NCBI RefSeq assembly: GCF_001721645.1
Contig: NZ_CP017141.1
Coordinates: forward strand, 3,968,001 to 4,032,000
Source: Pedobacter steynii
GTDB taxonomy: Bacteria; Bacteroidota; Bacteroidia; Sphingobacteriales; Sphingobacteriaceae
Length of the DNA stretch: 64,000 nt
Reading direction: 5' to 3'
Positions 41,412 through 49,847 of this stretch are shown here, piece by piece. Below the pieces are notes generated by a model, which saw nothing but the letters and a program-made list of their open reading frames with translations, did no database searches and had not been told where the DNA came from. A program made the position numbers and the translations under genes. Every line of letters starts with the position of its first letter. Position 1 is the stretch's first letter.

Positions 41412-42212
41412 ATGTCAGACGTAGAGGGGTATATGGGAACAAAAGGGAGAAAGGAATATGTGAATTCCAGATCCTGTTTCGGCTATTGTAATGATTGCGG
41501 CGAAGTACATGAACTGCCATCCGGGATTGCTGTTGGGCATTGTTATGCGCTCATGGCAAAACTTTCCGCACACCAAAGAATAGATTTTGACAAACCTCTG
41601 GAGGATGCTGATCCCCGCTTGTCTACTGATAGCTTATATACAGAAATGAGAGGACGCATGTTCGGCATCCTGGTTTGTGAGGATAAGGATGGAAATGAAA
41701 TCATTCTCCGTGCTTTTTCTTCCAGGCATAATGGGGTATGGAATGTAGAAGGATGGGTACCTCCCCTGGTAGATGAGCACCGGTTTGTAGCTGAAGTCGA
41801 ATTGGGAAATCTCGACCTTCACCCGCTGACAGACCTGATTGCGACCCTTCCGCGTGAATCCCGGGAATGGTACGCTAAGCTCGCTGAACGAAGACTTGTT
41901 TCCCATGGTATCCTGGCGAAACTGAATGCCCTGTATGAAATTCATAACTTCAAAAATGAAAAACGCAGTCTTGCGGATGCTTTCCATCTGAAGAAAGGAA
42001 TTCCGGTCGGAACTGGAGATTGCTGCGCCCCTAAATTACTGAACTATGCAGCTGTACATCAGCTGAAACCCCTGAGCATTGCAGAGTTTTTCTGGGGTAA
42101 GGCAACTGCTTCGGGACATCGGGTGGAAGGTGGTTTTTATAGTTCCTGCGAAGAAAAATGCCAGCCAATTCTCGGATATATGCTATGTGGTGTAACCAAT
42201 CCGATACAGTAG
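41412..42212 (+). CDS. Stand-alone protein related to the N-terminal region of some RluA-family synthases
   Basis: About 266 residues, cytoplasmic, cysteine-rich. The C-terminal half has GIPVGTGDCCAPKLLNYAAV, LKPLSIAEFFWG and GGFYSSCEEKCQPILGYMLC. I recognise these as the region preceding the catalytic domain in a long proteobacterial RluA-type pseudouridine synthase; the synthase domain with its HRLD motif is absent here. An N-terminal SCFGYCNDCGEVHELPSG may be a metal-binding knuckle. The start is ATG 41412 after the -7 element; 41433 is the alternative. Divergent from the GNAT-MarR operon. Function unknown. Confidence 0.75.
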   Translation: MSDVEGYMGTKGRKEYVNSRSCFGYCNDCGEVHELPSGIAVGHCYALMAKLSAHQRIDFDKPLEDADPRLSTDSLYTEMRGRMFGILVCEDKDGNEIILRAFSSRHNGVWNVEGWVPPLVDEHRFVAEVELGNLDLHPLTDLIATLPRESREWYAKLAERRLVSHGILAKLNALYEIHNFKNEKRSLADAFHLKKGIPVGTGDCCAPKLLNYAAVHQLKPLSIAEFFWGKATASGHRVEGGFYSSCEEKCQPILGYMLCGVTNPIQ

Positions 42213-42328
42213 CCGTATAATTCTGGTCCGATTTTAGCGTTAATATAAATTATGTTTAACTTTGAATTTTGTAAGATAAACAGCCAGGGATCTTCTTACT
42301 TAAACTTTATAGGTTCATTTTTTCAACA

Positions 42329-44464
42329 ATGAAAAACAAACAACGCTCCTTCGTAGTCATTTCGGTGGTTATACTCTTGTTTATCGCTTTTTTGTTCCGC
42401 AATTCGCTGGTACAGAGATCGGAACAAAAGGTGTTGATATCGAGTTTGAAAGAACTGGAAGGAAACAGTCGTCAGCTTTCCAAGCTGGATACCATCACGT
42501 TAAGTCTACAAACAGCAGAGAATAATTTCAGAATGTATACCACGCTGTGGGATACGGTATATTTTAAGAAATATACTAAGGAAATCCTTTTGATATCCAA
42601 TTTGTTACAGGACCTTACTATAGACGACAGCACCCGGATTTCCGGAAATATTGAGGGGGCTCTGAATAACAAGAAAGGGCAAATGGTACTGTATAGTGAA
42701 ATCAAGAAGCTCACCGATTCCCTGAATAACATCAATGTGGAGGTAGAATTGCTCAAAATTACCGGGGATGCTCCGAAACTGAAGACAACTGTCAAACCTG
42801 TGCTAAAAAAAACCACGAAAGTGGAGCAGGTGAAAGCTGCCCCGACAGCTAAAAAAGAAAAGCTCTTTAAACGGTTAAAAAATGCAATTCTGAACAAAGA
42901 GGATCAGAAAGATTCGGTGAAGACACTCAAAACAGAAGTGACTTACGAACAAGGCTCATCAAATACGGATGAATACAATAAACAGCAATTAAAACGCATT
43001 GAGAGTTTTTATGCGGGCTTGTTTGACAATTTAAAGAATAACCGTAAAAAGCTAAGCCAGAAGGAAGAAGCTATTCTGAAACTGAATGAAAGCATTTTTC
43101 AAAATATCAAACAGCTGTTCCGTGAATTCCGAAATTCAGAGAGCGCAAACTCAGAGGCGAAGAAAACCGTTCTGAAAAATAGGGCAAATGATTCTGTGCA
43201 GGCGATCGGAAGATCGGGACAGATCAATTTTGGAATCAGTGCGCTGTCTTACCTGGCCATCATTTTATTGATGTGGAAGTTATACCGTGCCTATGATAAG
43301 ACCGTTAGGGCAAATCAGCTGGCTGCAGAACAGGTGGTGATTAAATCCAGATTCTTTACCAGCATCAGTCATGAGATGAGAACGCCGCTGAACGCCATTA
43401 TCGGGGTATCAGAGCAGTTGAAATCTACGCCGTTAAATGACGACCAGCGTTCGATGTCCAAGCTGCTCGACAATTCTTCTTCCATGTTGTTATCGGCGGT
43501 AAATGAGGTGCTTGATTTCTCCAGATTGGAAATGGGCAAACTGTCGCTTGCCAAAACTCCTTTCCGGTACAAAAGAATCCTGAAAGAAATAGCAGAAACG
43601 GCAAGGGTGCTGGCCGACCAGAAGGGCCTGATTTTAGAGCTGGTTCAGGGGGCTTCTCCTGATTTATTATTGGATGGTGACCCTTACCGACTGAAACAAA
43701 TTGTGATGAACCTGACGGCCAACGCAATCAAGTTTACCGATAAAGGTAAAGTGAGCATTCATGTAAGCGTTAAAAAAGCCGATGATAAGCAGGCGACCTT
43801 GTTAATTAAAGTGATTGATACCGGAATTGGCATCGCCAGTGAAAATATTCCGGTCATCTTCAATGAGTTTTCACAAGTGATCAATTCAAAACGCAGCGAC
43901 TGGCAAAAAGGTTCAGGACTGGGATTGCCGATCAGTAAAAAACTGGTGGAATTGCACAAGGGAAAAATTTCCGTGGAAAGTACCCTGGGTAAAGGCTCTA
44001 CATTTACGCTGGAACTGCCTTATGCCCTGGCTCAGCAGAATACAGAAGACCTGGATGGACAGCAGGCTCAGGTGATCAGTAGTGATCGTTTCAAAAATAT
44101 TCATATGCTGGTAGTCGATGATTCGGAAATGAATTTACTGGTCATAAAAATGATCTTTAAGAAGTTGGGAATCAGCTTTGATACGGCAAATGACGGACAT
44201 CAGGCACTGGCATTTCTGGAAGAAAAAAGATACGATATGGTACTTACAGACATTCAGATGCCGGAAATGGATGGGGTTGAACTGACTCAAAGGATCCGCG
44301 CCTTATCAGATGAGAAGAAATCTCAGTTGCCGGTAATCGCAATCACCGGACAAATCACAGCGGAATCACACGACCTTTATATTGCTGCGGGGCTGAATGA
44401 TTACATCATTAAGCCCTTCACGGAAACAGAATTGATGGAAAAAATACTGGATTACATCAGTTAA
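42329..44464 (+). CDS. Hybrid sensor histidine kinase/response regulator
   Basis: 711 residues: a first membrane helix at about 10-27, an extracytoplasmic helical region (30-300) rich in lysine and coiled-coil pattern, a second membrane helix (about 303-320), a HisKA domain with FFTSISHEMRTPLNAIIG (His348), an ATPase domain with NLTANAIKFTDKG, DTGIGIASENI and GSGLGLPISKKL, and a C-terminal receiver with VVDDSEMN, Asp641 in LTDIQMPEMDG, and KPFTETEL. It autophosphorylates and passes phosphate to its own receiver. No output domain or partner gene is adjacent, so a separate Hpt/regulator is expected. Signal unknown. Confidence 0.95.
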   Translation: MKNKQRSFVVISVVILLFIAFLFRNSLVQRSEQKVLISSLKELEGNSRQLSKLDTITLSLQTAENNFRMYTTLWDTVYFKKYTKEILLISNLLQDLTIDDSTRISGNIEGALNNKKGQMVLYSEIKKLTDSLNNINVEVELLKITGDAPKLKTTVKPVLKKTTKVEQVKAAPTAKKEKLFKRLKNAILNKEDQKDSVKTLKTEVTYEQGSSNTDEYNKQQLKRIESFYAGLFDNLKNNRKKLSQKEEAILKLNESIFQNIKQLFREFRNSESANSEAKKTVLKNRANDSVQAIGRSGQINFGISALSYLAIILLMWKLYRAYDKTVRANQLAAEQVVIKSRFFTSISHEMRTPLNAIIGVSEQLKSTPLNDDQRSMSKLLDNSSSMLLSAVNEVLDFSRLEMGKLSLAKTPFRYKRILKEIAETARVLADQKGLILELVQGASPDLLLDGDPYRLKQIVMNLTANAIKFTDKGKVSIHVSVKKADDKQATLLIKVIDTGIGIASENIPVIFNEFSQVINSKRSDWQKGSGLGLPISKKLVELHKGKISVESTLGKGSTFTLELPYALAQQNTEDLDGQQAQVISSDRFKNIHMLVVDDSEMNLLVIKMIFKKLGISFDTANDGHQALAFLEEKRYDMVLTDIQMPEMDGVELTQRIRALSDEKKSQLPVIAITGQITAESHDLYIAAGLNDYIIKPFTETELMEKILDYIS

Positions 44465-44505
44465 GTTCTGCTTTTTAACTTCCTGATTAGTAATTTTAAA
44501 ATTAC

Positions 44506-44539
44506 GCAAACGGTTGCAATGTATAATGCAATCGTTTGT
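44506..44539. promoter_or_regulatory. Two LacI-type boxes upstream of the GH20 gene
   Basis: GCAAACGGTTGC (44506-44517) and GCAATCGTTTGT (44528-44539) have centres 22 bases apart, two helix turns. Both are one or two bases from GCAAACGTTTGC (48474). An ATG at 44519 lies between them, which argues against that codon as the GH20 start. Confidence 0.6.
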
Positions 44540-44617
44540 GTGCTGATCCTCCCTTTTTCATGCGCTGTTTTTGGCTATTATTTCAGTAAAATTGTGATTG
44601 ACGATAGCAAAAAGGTT

Positions 44618-46828
44618 ATGAAAATGAAACTCCATGGATTCCTGTTAATTGCTGCAATACTATTTGCAGGCTCACCTGTTCTGGCGCAACTGAATATCAT
44701 CCCGCTACCACAAAAGGTGGAAGAAAAAGGGACTGCTTTTGTGATCAGGCCGCAAACAAAGATCTATTTCGAAAAAGGATTGAAACCACAGGCAGAATTG
44801 CTCGCTGCAGCCTTATCTCCGGCTACAGGTTTTGATTTCCTGCTGGAAGAGTCAAAAACGGCAACAAAAGGAATTATTTTGAGTACCGGAAATTCGGGAT
44901 CAGCCAATAACGAAAGCTATCGTCTGGCTGTCAATAAGGACCAGATTAAAATCAATGGGCAGAGCAGCAGCGGGGTGTTTTATGGCATCCAGACACTGCT
45001 TCAGCTATTGCCTGCTGAAGTCTATAATAAACAACGTCAGAAATCCGTAAACTGGGAAGTGAAAGGGGTACAGATCGAAGATGCACCGTTATATCCATGG
45101 CGCGGAATGATGCTGGATGTGGCGCGTTATTTCTTTGGTAAAGAATACGTATTGAGGTTTATCGATATGATGGCCATGTATAAAATGAATACGCTGCACC
45201 TGCACCTTACTGATGATGCGGGATGGCGACTGGAAATAAAGAAATATCCAAAACTGACTTCAATAGGAGCCTGGAGAGGCGTTGGTCAGGAAAGAACGGG
45301 CGGCTATTATACGCAGGAGGATATTAAAGAAATGGTGGCCTATGCAACGTTAAGAAATGTAGACATCATTCCGGAAATTGAACTGCCTGCGCATGCACTT
45401 GCTTCTATCGCTGCTTATCCTTATCTGAGCTGTACAGGTGAACAACATGCAGTTCCGGTTCAGCATTTCATCAGCAAGGATATCTATTGTGTAGGCCGGG
45501 AGTCAACTTTTGAATTTCTGGCGGATGTCTTTAAAGAAACCTTTGCATTGTTCCCTTCCAAATATATCCATATCGGTGGTGATGAAGCAGTTTATGACCG
45601 CTGGAAAGAATGCCCTCATTGTCAAAAGAAAAAGAAAGAACTGGGATTAAAAGAGGAGAAAGAATTACAGGTATACTTTAACCAACGGGTGCAAACGATG
45701 GTTAAAAAATATGGAAAGACGATTGTTGGCTGGGATGAAATTATTGAAGACGGCCTGAAAGAGAAAGCAGTAGGCATGGTATGGCACGATCCAAAAAAGG
45801 CATTTAAAGCAGCCGAAGCAGGACACTTCTCGGTGATGTCCTTAACCGGATATTGCTATTTTGATGTGGCGGAGAGCAGCATTCCCGGTGAGATCAAAGC
45901 AGCAACCTGGCTCCCGCCGATTTCTCTGGAAAAGGTGTATCAGTTGAATCCAATGCTGAAAGGACTGGATGAAAAATACCGTCCGCTGATATTAGGAGCT
46001 TCGGCAACGTTATGGTCGGATCAGTTTATCCATGGAACAATACTTCAGGAGATCTCATTGATCAATGAGGACCGCTCGGAAAAGTACTTTGATTACCTGA
46101 CCTTTCCGAGGATGTCTGCATTGGCAGAGGTTTGCTGGACGCCTGTAGCACGACAAAGCTGGACCGATTTTGAGAAACGTCAGTCTGCACATTATAACCG
46201 TTACGATCAGGCCGGATTTGGTTATCGCCTTCCTCAACCGAAACTAATCGCGAATGATAAAGGAGATAAAGGCTATACCCTGAAGCTGGAAAACGTGGTT
46301 AAAGGTGCACAAATCAGATATACAACGGATGGTACCCCTCCAAATGTTCATTCTGCAATCTATACCGGACCGGTAACTGTAGACAGGTTGAATGATTTCT
46401 ATGCCATTACGGTGATGAACAACAATCAATATTCACTCCCTTTATTCTTTCCTGAGAAATATGAGAAGTTCAAAAAGTATGGGGAATTTGTGGCAGACTG
46501 GAGCCCTTCAAAAGTAAAAGGCAAAGAGTTTGGCATCTTTGAAATGAACGGGTCGGGGAAAATCAATGGAAATGGATCTTATACCCTTTCTTTCTGGTTT
46601 ACCGAAGGGGCATCACGACTGGATATTCAATCGGTAGAGGTCTTTAAGAATGGAACTAAGATTGCTGAAGATGTACATGAAGGTTTTACCGGTGGAACAA
46701 AGAAAGATAATGAGTATAATTTTGACATCAGTAATTATGAAACCGGAGCTGCTTTTACCATAAAAGCAAAAGTACGCGGAGATATCAGCAATGACAGCAA
46801 TGGTGTGGTGATGATCAGAAAGAAATAG
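44618..46828 (+). CDS. GH20 beta-N-acetylhexosaminidase, secreted
   Basis: 736 residues, releasing terminal GlcNAc/GalNAc from glycans. Signal peptide MKMKLHGFLLIAAILFAG... cut after PVLAQ. The N-terminal GH20b domain (25-150) is followed by the catalytic barrel (about 155-510): LHLHLTDDAGWRLEIKKYP and the catalytic pair in IHIGGDEAVYDRW (Asp322-Glu323). A C-terminal chitobiase-like domain has QIRYTTDGTPPNVHSAIYTG. Start set at ATG 44618 because it begins a clean signal peptide; the longer frame from 44519 runs through two operator boxes. Converges with the M60-like gene; both have LacI-type boxes at their outer ends. Confidence 0.95.
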   Translation: MKMKLHGFLLIAAILFAGSPVLAQLNIIPLPQKVEEKGTAFVIRPQTKIYFEKGLKPQAELLAAALSPATGFDFLLEESKTATKGIILSTGNSGSANNESYRLAVNKDQIKINGQSSSGVFYGIQTLLQLLPAEVYNKQRQKSVNWEVKGVQIEDAPLYPWRGMMLDVARYFFGKEYVLRFIDMMAMYKMNTLHLHLTDDAGWRLEIKKYPKLTSIGAWRGVGQERTGGYYTQEDIKEMVAYATLRNVDIIPEIELPAHALASIAAYPYLSCTGEQHAVPVQHFISKDIYCVGRESTFEFLADVFKETFALFPSKYIHIGGDEAVYDRWKECPHCQKKKKELGLKEEKELQVYFNQRVQTMVKKYGKTIVGWDEIIEDGLKEKAVGMVWHDPKKAFKAAEAGHFSVMSLTGYCYFDVAESSIPGEIKAATWLPPISLEKVYQLNPMLKGLDEKYRPLILGASATLWSDQFIHGTILQEISLINEDRSEKYFDYLTFPRMSALAEVCWTPVARQSWTDFEKRQSAHYNRYDQAGFGYRLPQPKLIANDKGDKGYTLKLENVVKGAQIRYTTDGTPPNVHSAIYTGPVTVDRLNDFYAITVMNNNQYSLPLFFPEKYEKFKKYGEFVADWSPSKVKGKEFGIFEMNGSGKINGNGSYTLSFWFTEGASRLDIQSVEVFKNGTKIAEDVHEGFTGGTKKDNEYNFDISNYETGAAFTIKAKVRGDISNDSNGVVMIRKK

Positions 46829-46846
46829 GAAAAGAATTGACTCTAA

Positions 46847-46878
46847 AAAAAGCATCAGGTAAACCTACCTGATGCTTT
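46847..46878. terminator. Bidirectional terminator between GH20 and M60-like genes
   Basis: AAAAGCATCAGGTA/TACCTGATGCTTTT around a 4-nt loop, preceded by A and followed by TTTTCC. Serves the two convergent genes. Confidence 0.88.
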
Positions 46879-46922
46879 TCCATTTTATGAAATAAGGAAA
46901 TTAATGTAGTCTTTACCGGTTG

Positions 46923-48299
46923 TTATTCACTTAGCGTACTTGGTTCTACAGTTGGCTGAGGTAAACCAAGGGCGGTAATTTCTGCATAAACGCTTGCGTT
47001 CACCTTAAATCCCCATTTCTTGAAGAAATTGGTCAGGTTACGGCCGGAAGCAGCGCAGGCTTTTAACATAAAGTAACGCATTTTTTCCGCATCAGTGCTC
47101 ACCACCGGTTGTTCAATACGGGTTGCTTTATGGATGTGTTTGTAAAAATTATCTCCAAATGCCATCCACAGCTGCTGGAACATGGCCAGCCTTACCCAGG
47201 TACCATTGGTCATGATGGCATCGCTGTTAAAATCTTTACTCGGACTGGTATTGGCCAGGTAAGTGGCAACAGCAGGCCAAACATTATCGCGTTTAAGTCT
47301 GGAAGGACTTACACCCATAGCACGTTCAACCGCCAGACTGTAGATGTTTACGGTCACTTCACCCAGGGTACTCCATTTCCAGGCGCCCTGCTGATGCATA
47401 TGGCCTAATTCATGCCATGGGCCCCATCCGTCAACAGTACCAATACTGGAGGTAAAAGCGGCAGAAGCTGCTGCCGTAACATAGGCTGTGCGGTACCAGG
47501 TCGCAAACATCCATCCTGAACCATCGTTTTCTGTCATCAGCATACGTTGGTTAACATTCGGCATGTGCTGGGGAGCAGAGCCGTCTATTCCACTAAAAGC
47601 ATCTTCCACTTCCATGGTTTGGTCGGCCTTGCTAAGGACATAATTGTTATCCTGGGTCTGGGTATTTACTGCCCTTGTTCTGGAGTAGATCTGATATACC
47701 CTGCTGCCCACCAGAATTACGTCAGGTGAAGCGGTATAAGTAGACAACTGATTGGCCCAATCGGTTTGGGTAGTGACGTTCTTGAGGTATACCGGTACCC
47801 GCTGATGGCCACTCAGGAAAGTAATCTTCACACTGGAAGAAGGAGTACCGGAAGTACCGAAGCGTACCCAGATCAAACCTCCGTACTGATCGGCAGTAAT
47901 GTTATTGGTTCCCACATTCAAAGAAAACTCCTGTGGGTTATTTTTTACTTCATATCTGGAATAGGTACCTACCAGAATTTTTGGTCTTGTACTGCCGCTA
48001 AGCTGCTGTACGCTGACCTGTAAGGTTGCATTTGGCGCCAGGTAAAATCCTGTAGCATCAAAATCAGACCAGGGGGTAATTCCAAGGCGGGTGGCCTCTG
48101 ATGTACCTGATTTTAATTCATTAAAGACCTGGATATTGGTGCCAATGGTGCTGTTTAAATTCGGGTTATTGCTGTCGGCAGCGGTTTTATCCCCTGTAAT
48201 GGGGCTTTCCTCGGGCGACATTTTTTGTTGCTTACATCCAATGGAGAGTGCCATGCATAACAGCAGTGCACTTAAGAGGTTTAAAGATTTTAGGTTCAT
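46923..48299 (-). CDS. M60-like (enhancin/mucinase-type) zinc metallopeptidase lipoprotein
   Basis: 458 residues. Lipobox LSIGC (Cys22) anchors it to a membrane. The zinc motif HELGH is at 296-300 in GPWHELGHMHQQGAWKW, with the third ligand Glu314 in GEVTVN, fitting the M60 pattern HExxH-(8-28)-E. The region before it (about 75-180) is a beta-sandwich; GWMFATWYRTAY and SPSRLKRDNVW are family-like. M60-like enzymes cut mucin-type O-glycoproteins in gut bacteria and pathogens. Its GH20 neighbour and the shared operator type support a glycoprotein-degrading role. Confidence 0.9.
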   Translation of the reverse strand: MNLKSLNLLSALLLCMALSIGCKQQKMSPEESPITGDKTAADSNNPNLNSTIGTNIQVFNELKSGTSEATRLGITPWSDFDATGFYLAPNATLQVSVQQLSGSTRPKILVGTYSRYEVKNNPQEFSLNVGTNNITADQYGGLIWVRFGTSGTPSSSVKITFLSGHQRVPVYLKNVTTQTDWANQLSTYTASPDVILVGSRVYQIYSRTRAVNTQTQDNNYVLSKADQTMEVEDAFSGIDGSAPQHMPNVNQRMLMTENDGSGWMFATWYRTAYVTAAASAAFTSSIGTVDGWGPWHELGHMHQQGAWKWSTLGEVTVNIYSLAVERAMGVSPSRLKRDNVWPAVATYLANTSPSKDFNSDAIMTNGTWVRLAMFQQLWMAFGDNFYKHIHKATRIEQPVVSTDAEKMRYFMLKACAASGRNLTNFFKKWGFKVNASVYAEITALGLPQPTVEPSTLSE

Positions 48300-48473
48300 A
48301 ATGGTTTTGGGATTGATTAGGTTAGTTATTGTTTTGGTTGTCCTTATTTCATACCTGCAGGTTTAAATGGTCAGTTTAAGGTATTAAGTCAGTGTAATCA
48401 CTCATCCTATTGAGAATCAGCGATTAAATCAAATGAACAAATAAAGAGGGTAAATATCCCGGCGAAGCTCAAC

Positions 48474-48485
48474 GCAAACGTTTGC
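48474..48485. promoter_or_regulatory. Perfect LacI-type palindrome GCAAACGTTTGC
   Basis: A 12-bp perfect palindrome with a central CG, flanked by AAC and ATC, 175 bases upstream of the M60-like start. It is the PurR/LacI-family operator shape. Confidence 0.65.
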
Positions 48486-48685
48486 ATCTGAGCCGGTAAT
48501 CAATAAATAAGCTTGACTGGGGAAAATAACTGCAGGAATAGGAGTAATGTAACAAAAATGATGAAATTTAACTATTCAGTAATGATTCTGACTGAAAAGG
48601 AGGGACATTATCCATTTTTATAACCGCCTTCATAAGTGATTGTTTTTTTATGGAATGGTACTGCTTTGCCACGGGGTAGGAGAAA

Positions 48686-48711
48686 GGATTACGCAAACGT
48701 TTGTGTAATCC
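48686..48711. promoter_or_regulatory. 26-base palindrome with a LacI-type core
   Basis: GGATTACGCAAACG (48686-48699) and its near-complement to 48711 pair at 12 of 13 positions, with the core GCAAACGTTTGT. It sits 15 bases past the stop of the kinase-like gene and 390 bases upstream of the M60-like start. No T-tract follows, so it is unlikely to be a simple terminator. Confidence 0.6.
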
Positions 48712-48725
48712 GTTTTGACACAGGA

Positions 48726-49790
48726 TTATAGCTTTACCTGTCTGATGATGTTTTTAACATTCAACTCAATAATGTCGGTCATGGTTTTACATTCCAGGTA
48801 ATTCTCGTCGGCAAAATGTGCTGCCATACCTGCTTTCAGCATATTTATATTTTCGGTCGTGGTGAGCACATCGGCATTGGATACATCTCTCAGGTCTGCC
48901 AGACGGTGCCTTTCACTTCTTACCCGGTGTAATATAGAGGATTTTTCTTCCTGTTGATATTGCAGGAATGTTTTGTCGGTAAGTTCTTCCATACATAATT
49001 TTACAAAGGGAAAATTCTCTTTAAAAAACTGAGGCAGGTATACTTTTACATTTCCTTCGTAAAACTGCTGGTCAAAATCAATAGCCCTGATTTTGAATTG
49101 AATATCGTCGAAATCAGGTGTAATCTGTACCACAAAATTGTAGGCCCTCATATCGCCCAGCAACATGATCAGGCAGCGTTCATTGAATTTTACAAACTCT
49201 TTGGCAATCCGGGTCTGGTTGTATTCGGGGTTGTACAGATAGGTTTTTGAAAAAACATCTCCTGGAATACCGGCAATATGCTCCTCAATGAGCGTCTCTC
49301 TGTCTACCAGATAATTGACCTGATTGGGAGATAAGATTTCTTCCAGTTCCAGTCCATATATTCTTGAAGCATCTGCTCTTTTAACATAGAAATAATCGTA
49401 TACATCGTTTAAGCGGTTTACGATCCTGATCCGGAAAGGATGTGTATTTCCAAATGTGCAGTATTCAATCTTATCAATGTATTTATGTTGTACGATACGC
49501 AGGTTTCCGGAGGCCTTTAGATTGGCATAGATTACTTTTAATCCATTGTGGAGTTCCTCCAGGTGGTCAGAAGGATATATTGGCCCTTCCCATAGCGTGT
49601 CTTTCCCATTTTTATCCATGATCGGGTAAGACTCGTTAAACATCAGCAGGTCGTCATACGTAATCGGAAGTTTGGCTTCCCGCTGATAGCTTTTCAGGTA
49701 TTTTTGCAAAGCCGGGGATACCGGAAAAACCGGCTTCTTACGGGATATTTTTACATCTGTAGGTTCCATGGATGAAGTTTTGTGATTCAA
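48726..49790 (-). CDS. Unrecognised protein with kinase-fold-like residues, third gene of a C39 exporter operon
   Basis: 354 residues, no signal peptide or membrane helix. I do not recognise the family. Spaced residues resemble a protein-kinase-like fold: YFYVKRAD (Lys137, as in strand beta-3), LELEEIL (Glu about 148-151, as in helix C), LIEEHIAGIPGDVF (hinge-like), LLGDMRAYNFVV (Asp213 and Asn218, as in HxD....N) and IRAIDFDQ (Asp238, as in DFG). The order and spacing fit small-molecule or atypical kinases; no kinase name can be assigned. It is read with the HlyD and ABC genes upstream, 57 bases after HlyD. It might modify or handle the exported peptide (inference). Confidence 0.6.
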   Translation of the reverse strand: MNHKTSSMEPTDVKISRKKPVFPVSPALQKYLKSYQREAKLPITYDDLLMFNESYPIMDKNGKDTLWEGPIYPSDHLEELHNGLKVIYANLKASGNLRIVQHKYIDKIEYCTFGNTHPFRIRIVNRLNDVYDYFYVKRADASRIYGLELEEILSPNQVNYLVDRETLIEEHIAGIPGDVFSKTYLYNPEYNQTRIAKEFVKFNERCLIMLLGDMRAYNFVVQITPDFDDIQFKIRAIDFDQQFYEGNVKVYLPQFFKENFPFVKLCMEELTDKTFLQYQQEEKSSILHRVRSERHRLADLRDVSNADVLTTTENINMLKAGMAAHFADENYLECKTMTDIIELNVKNIIRQVKL

Positions 49791-49847
49791 TGTAGGATTT
49801 TCCCCCGATACAGAGGGAATGGAATTTACTTCATTGCCTGGAAATTG

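Larger units (their letters stand above)
48300..48725. other. 426-base intergenic region carrying two LacI-type palindromes
   Basis: No gene is supported. It holds the leader of the M60-like gene, the palindrome at 48474-48485 and the longer one at 48686-48711. The rest is AT-rich. Confidence 0.65.

Noticed and set aside
44519..44617. N-terminal extension of the GH20 protein from ATG 44519
   Set aside because: It would put both LacI-type boxes at the start codon and hide a clean signal peptide that begins at 44618.
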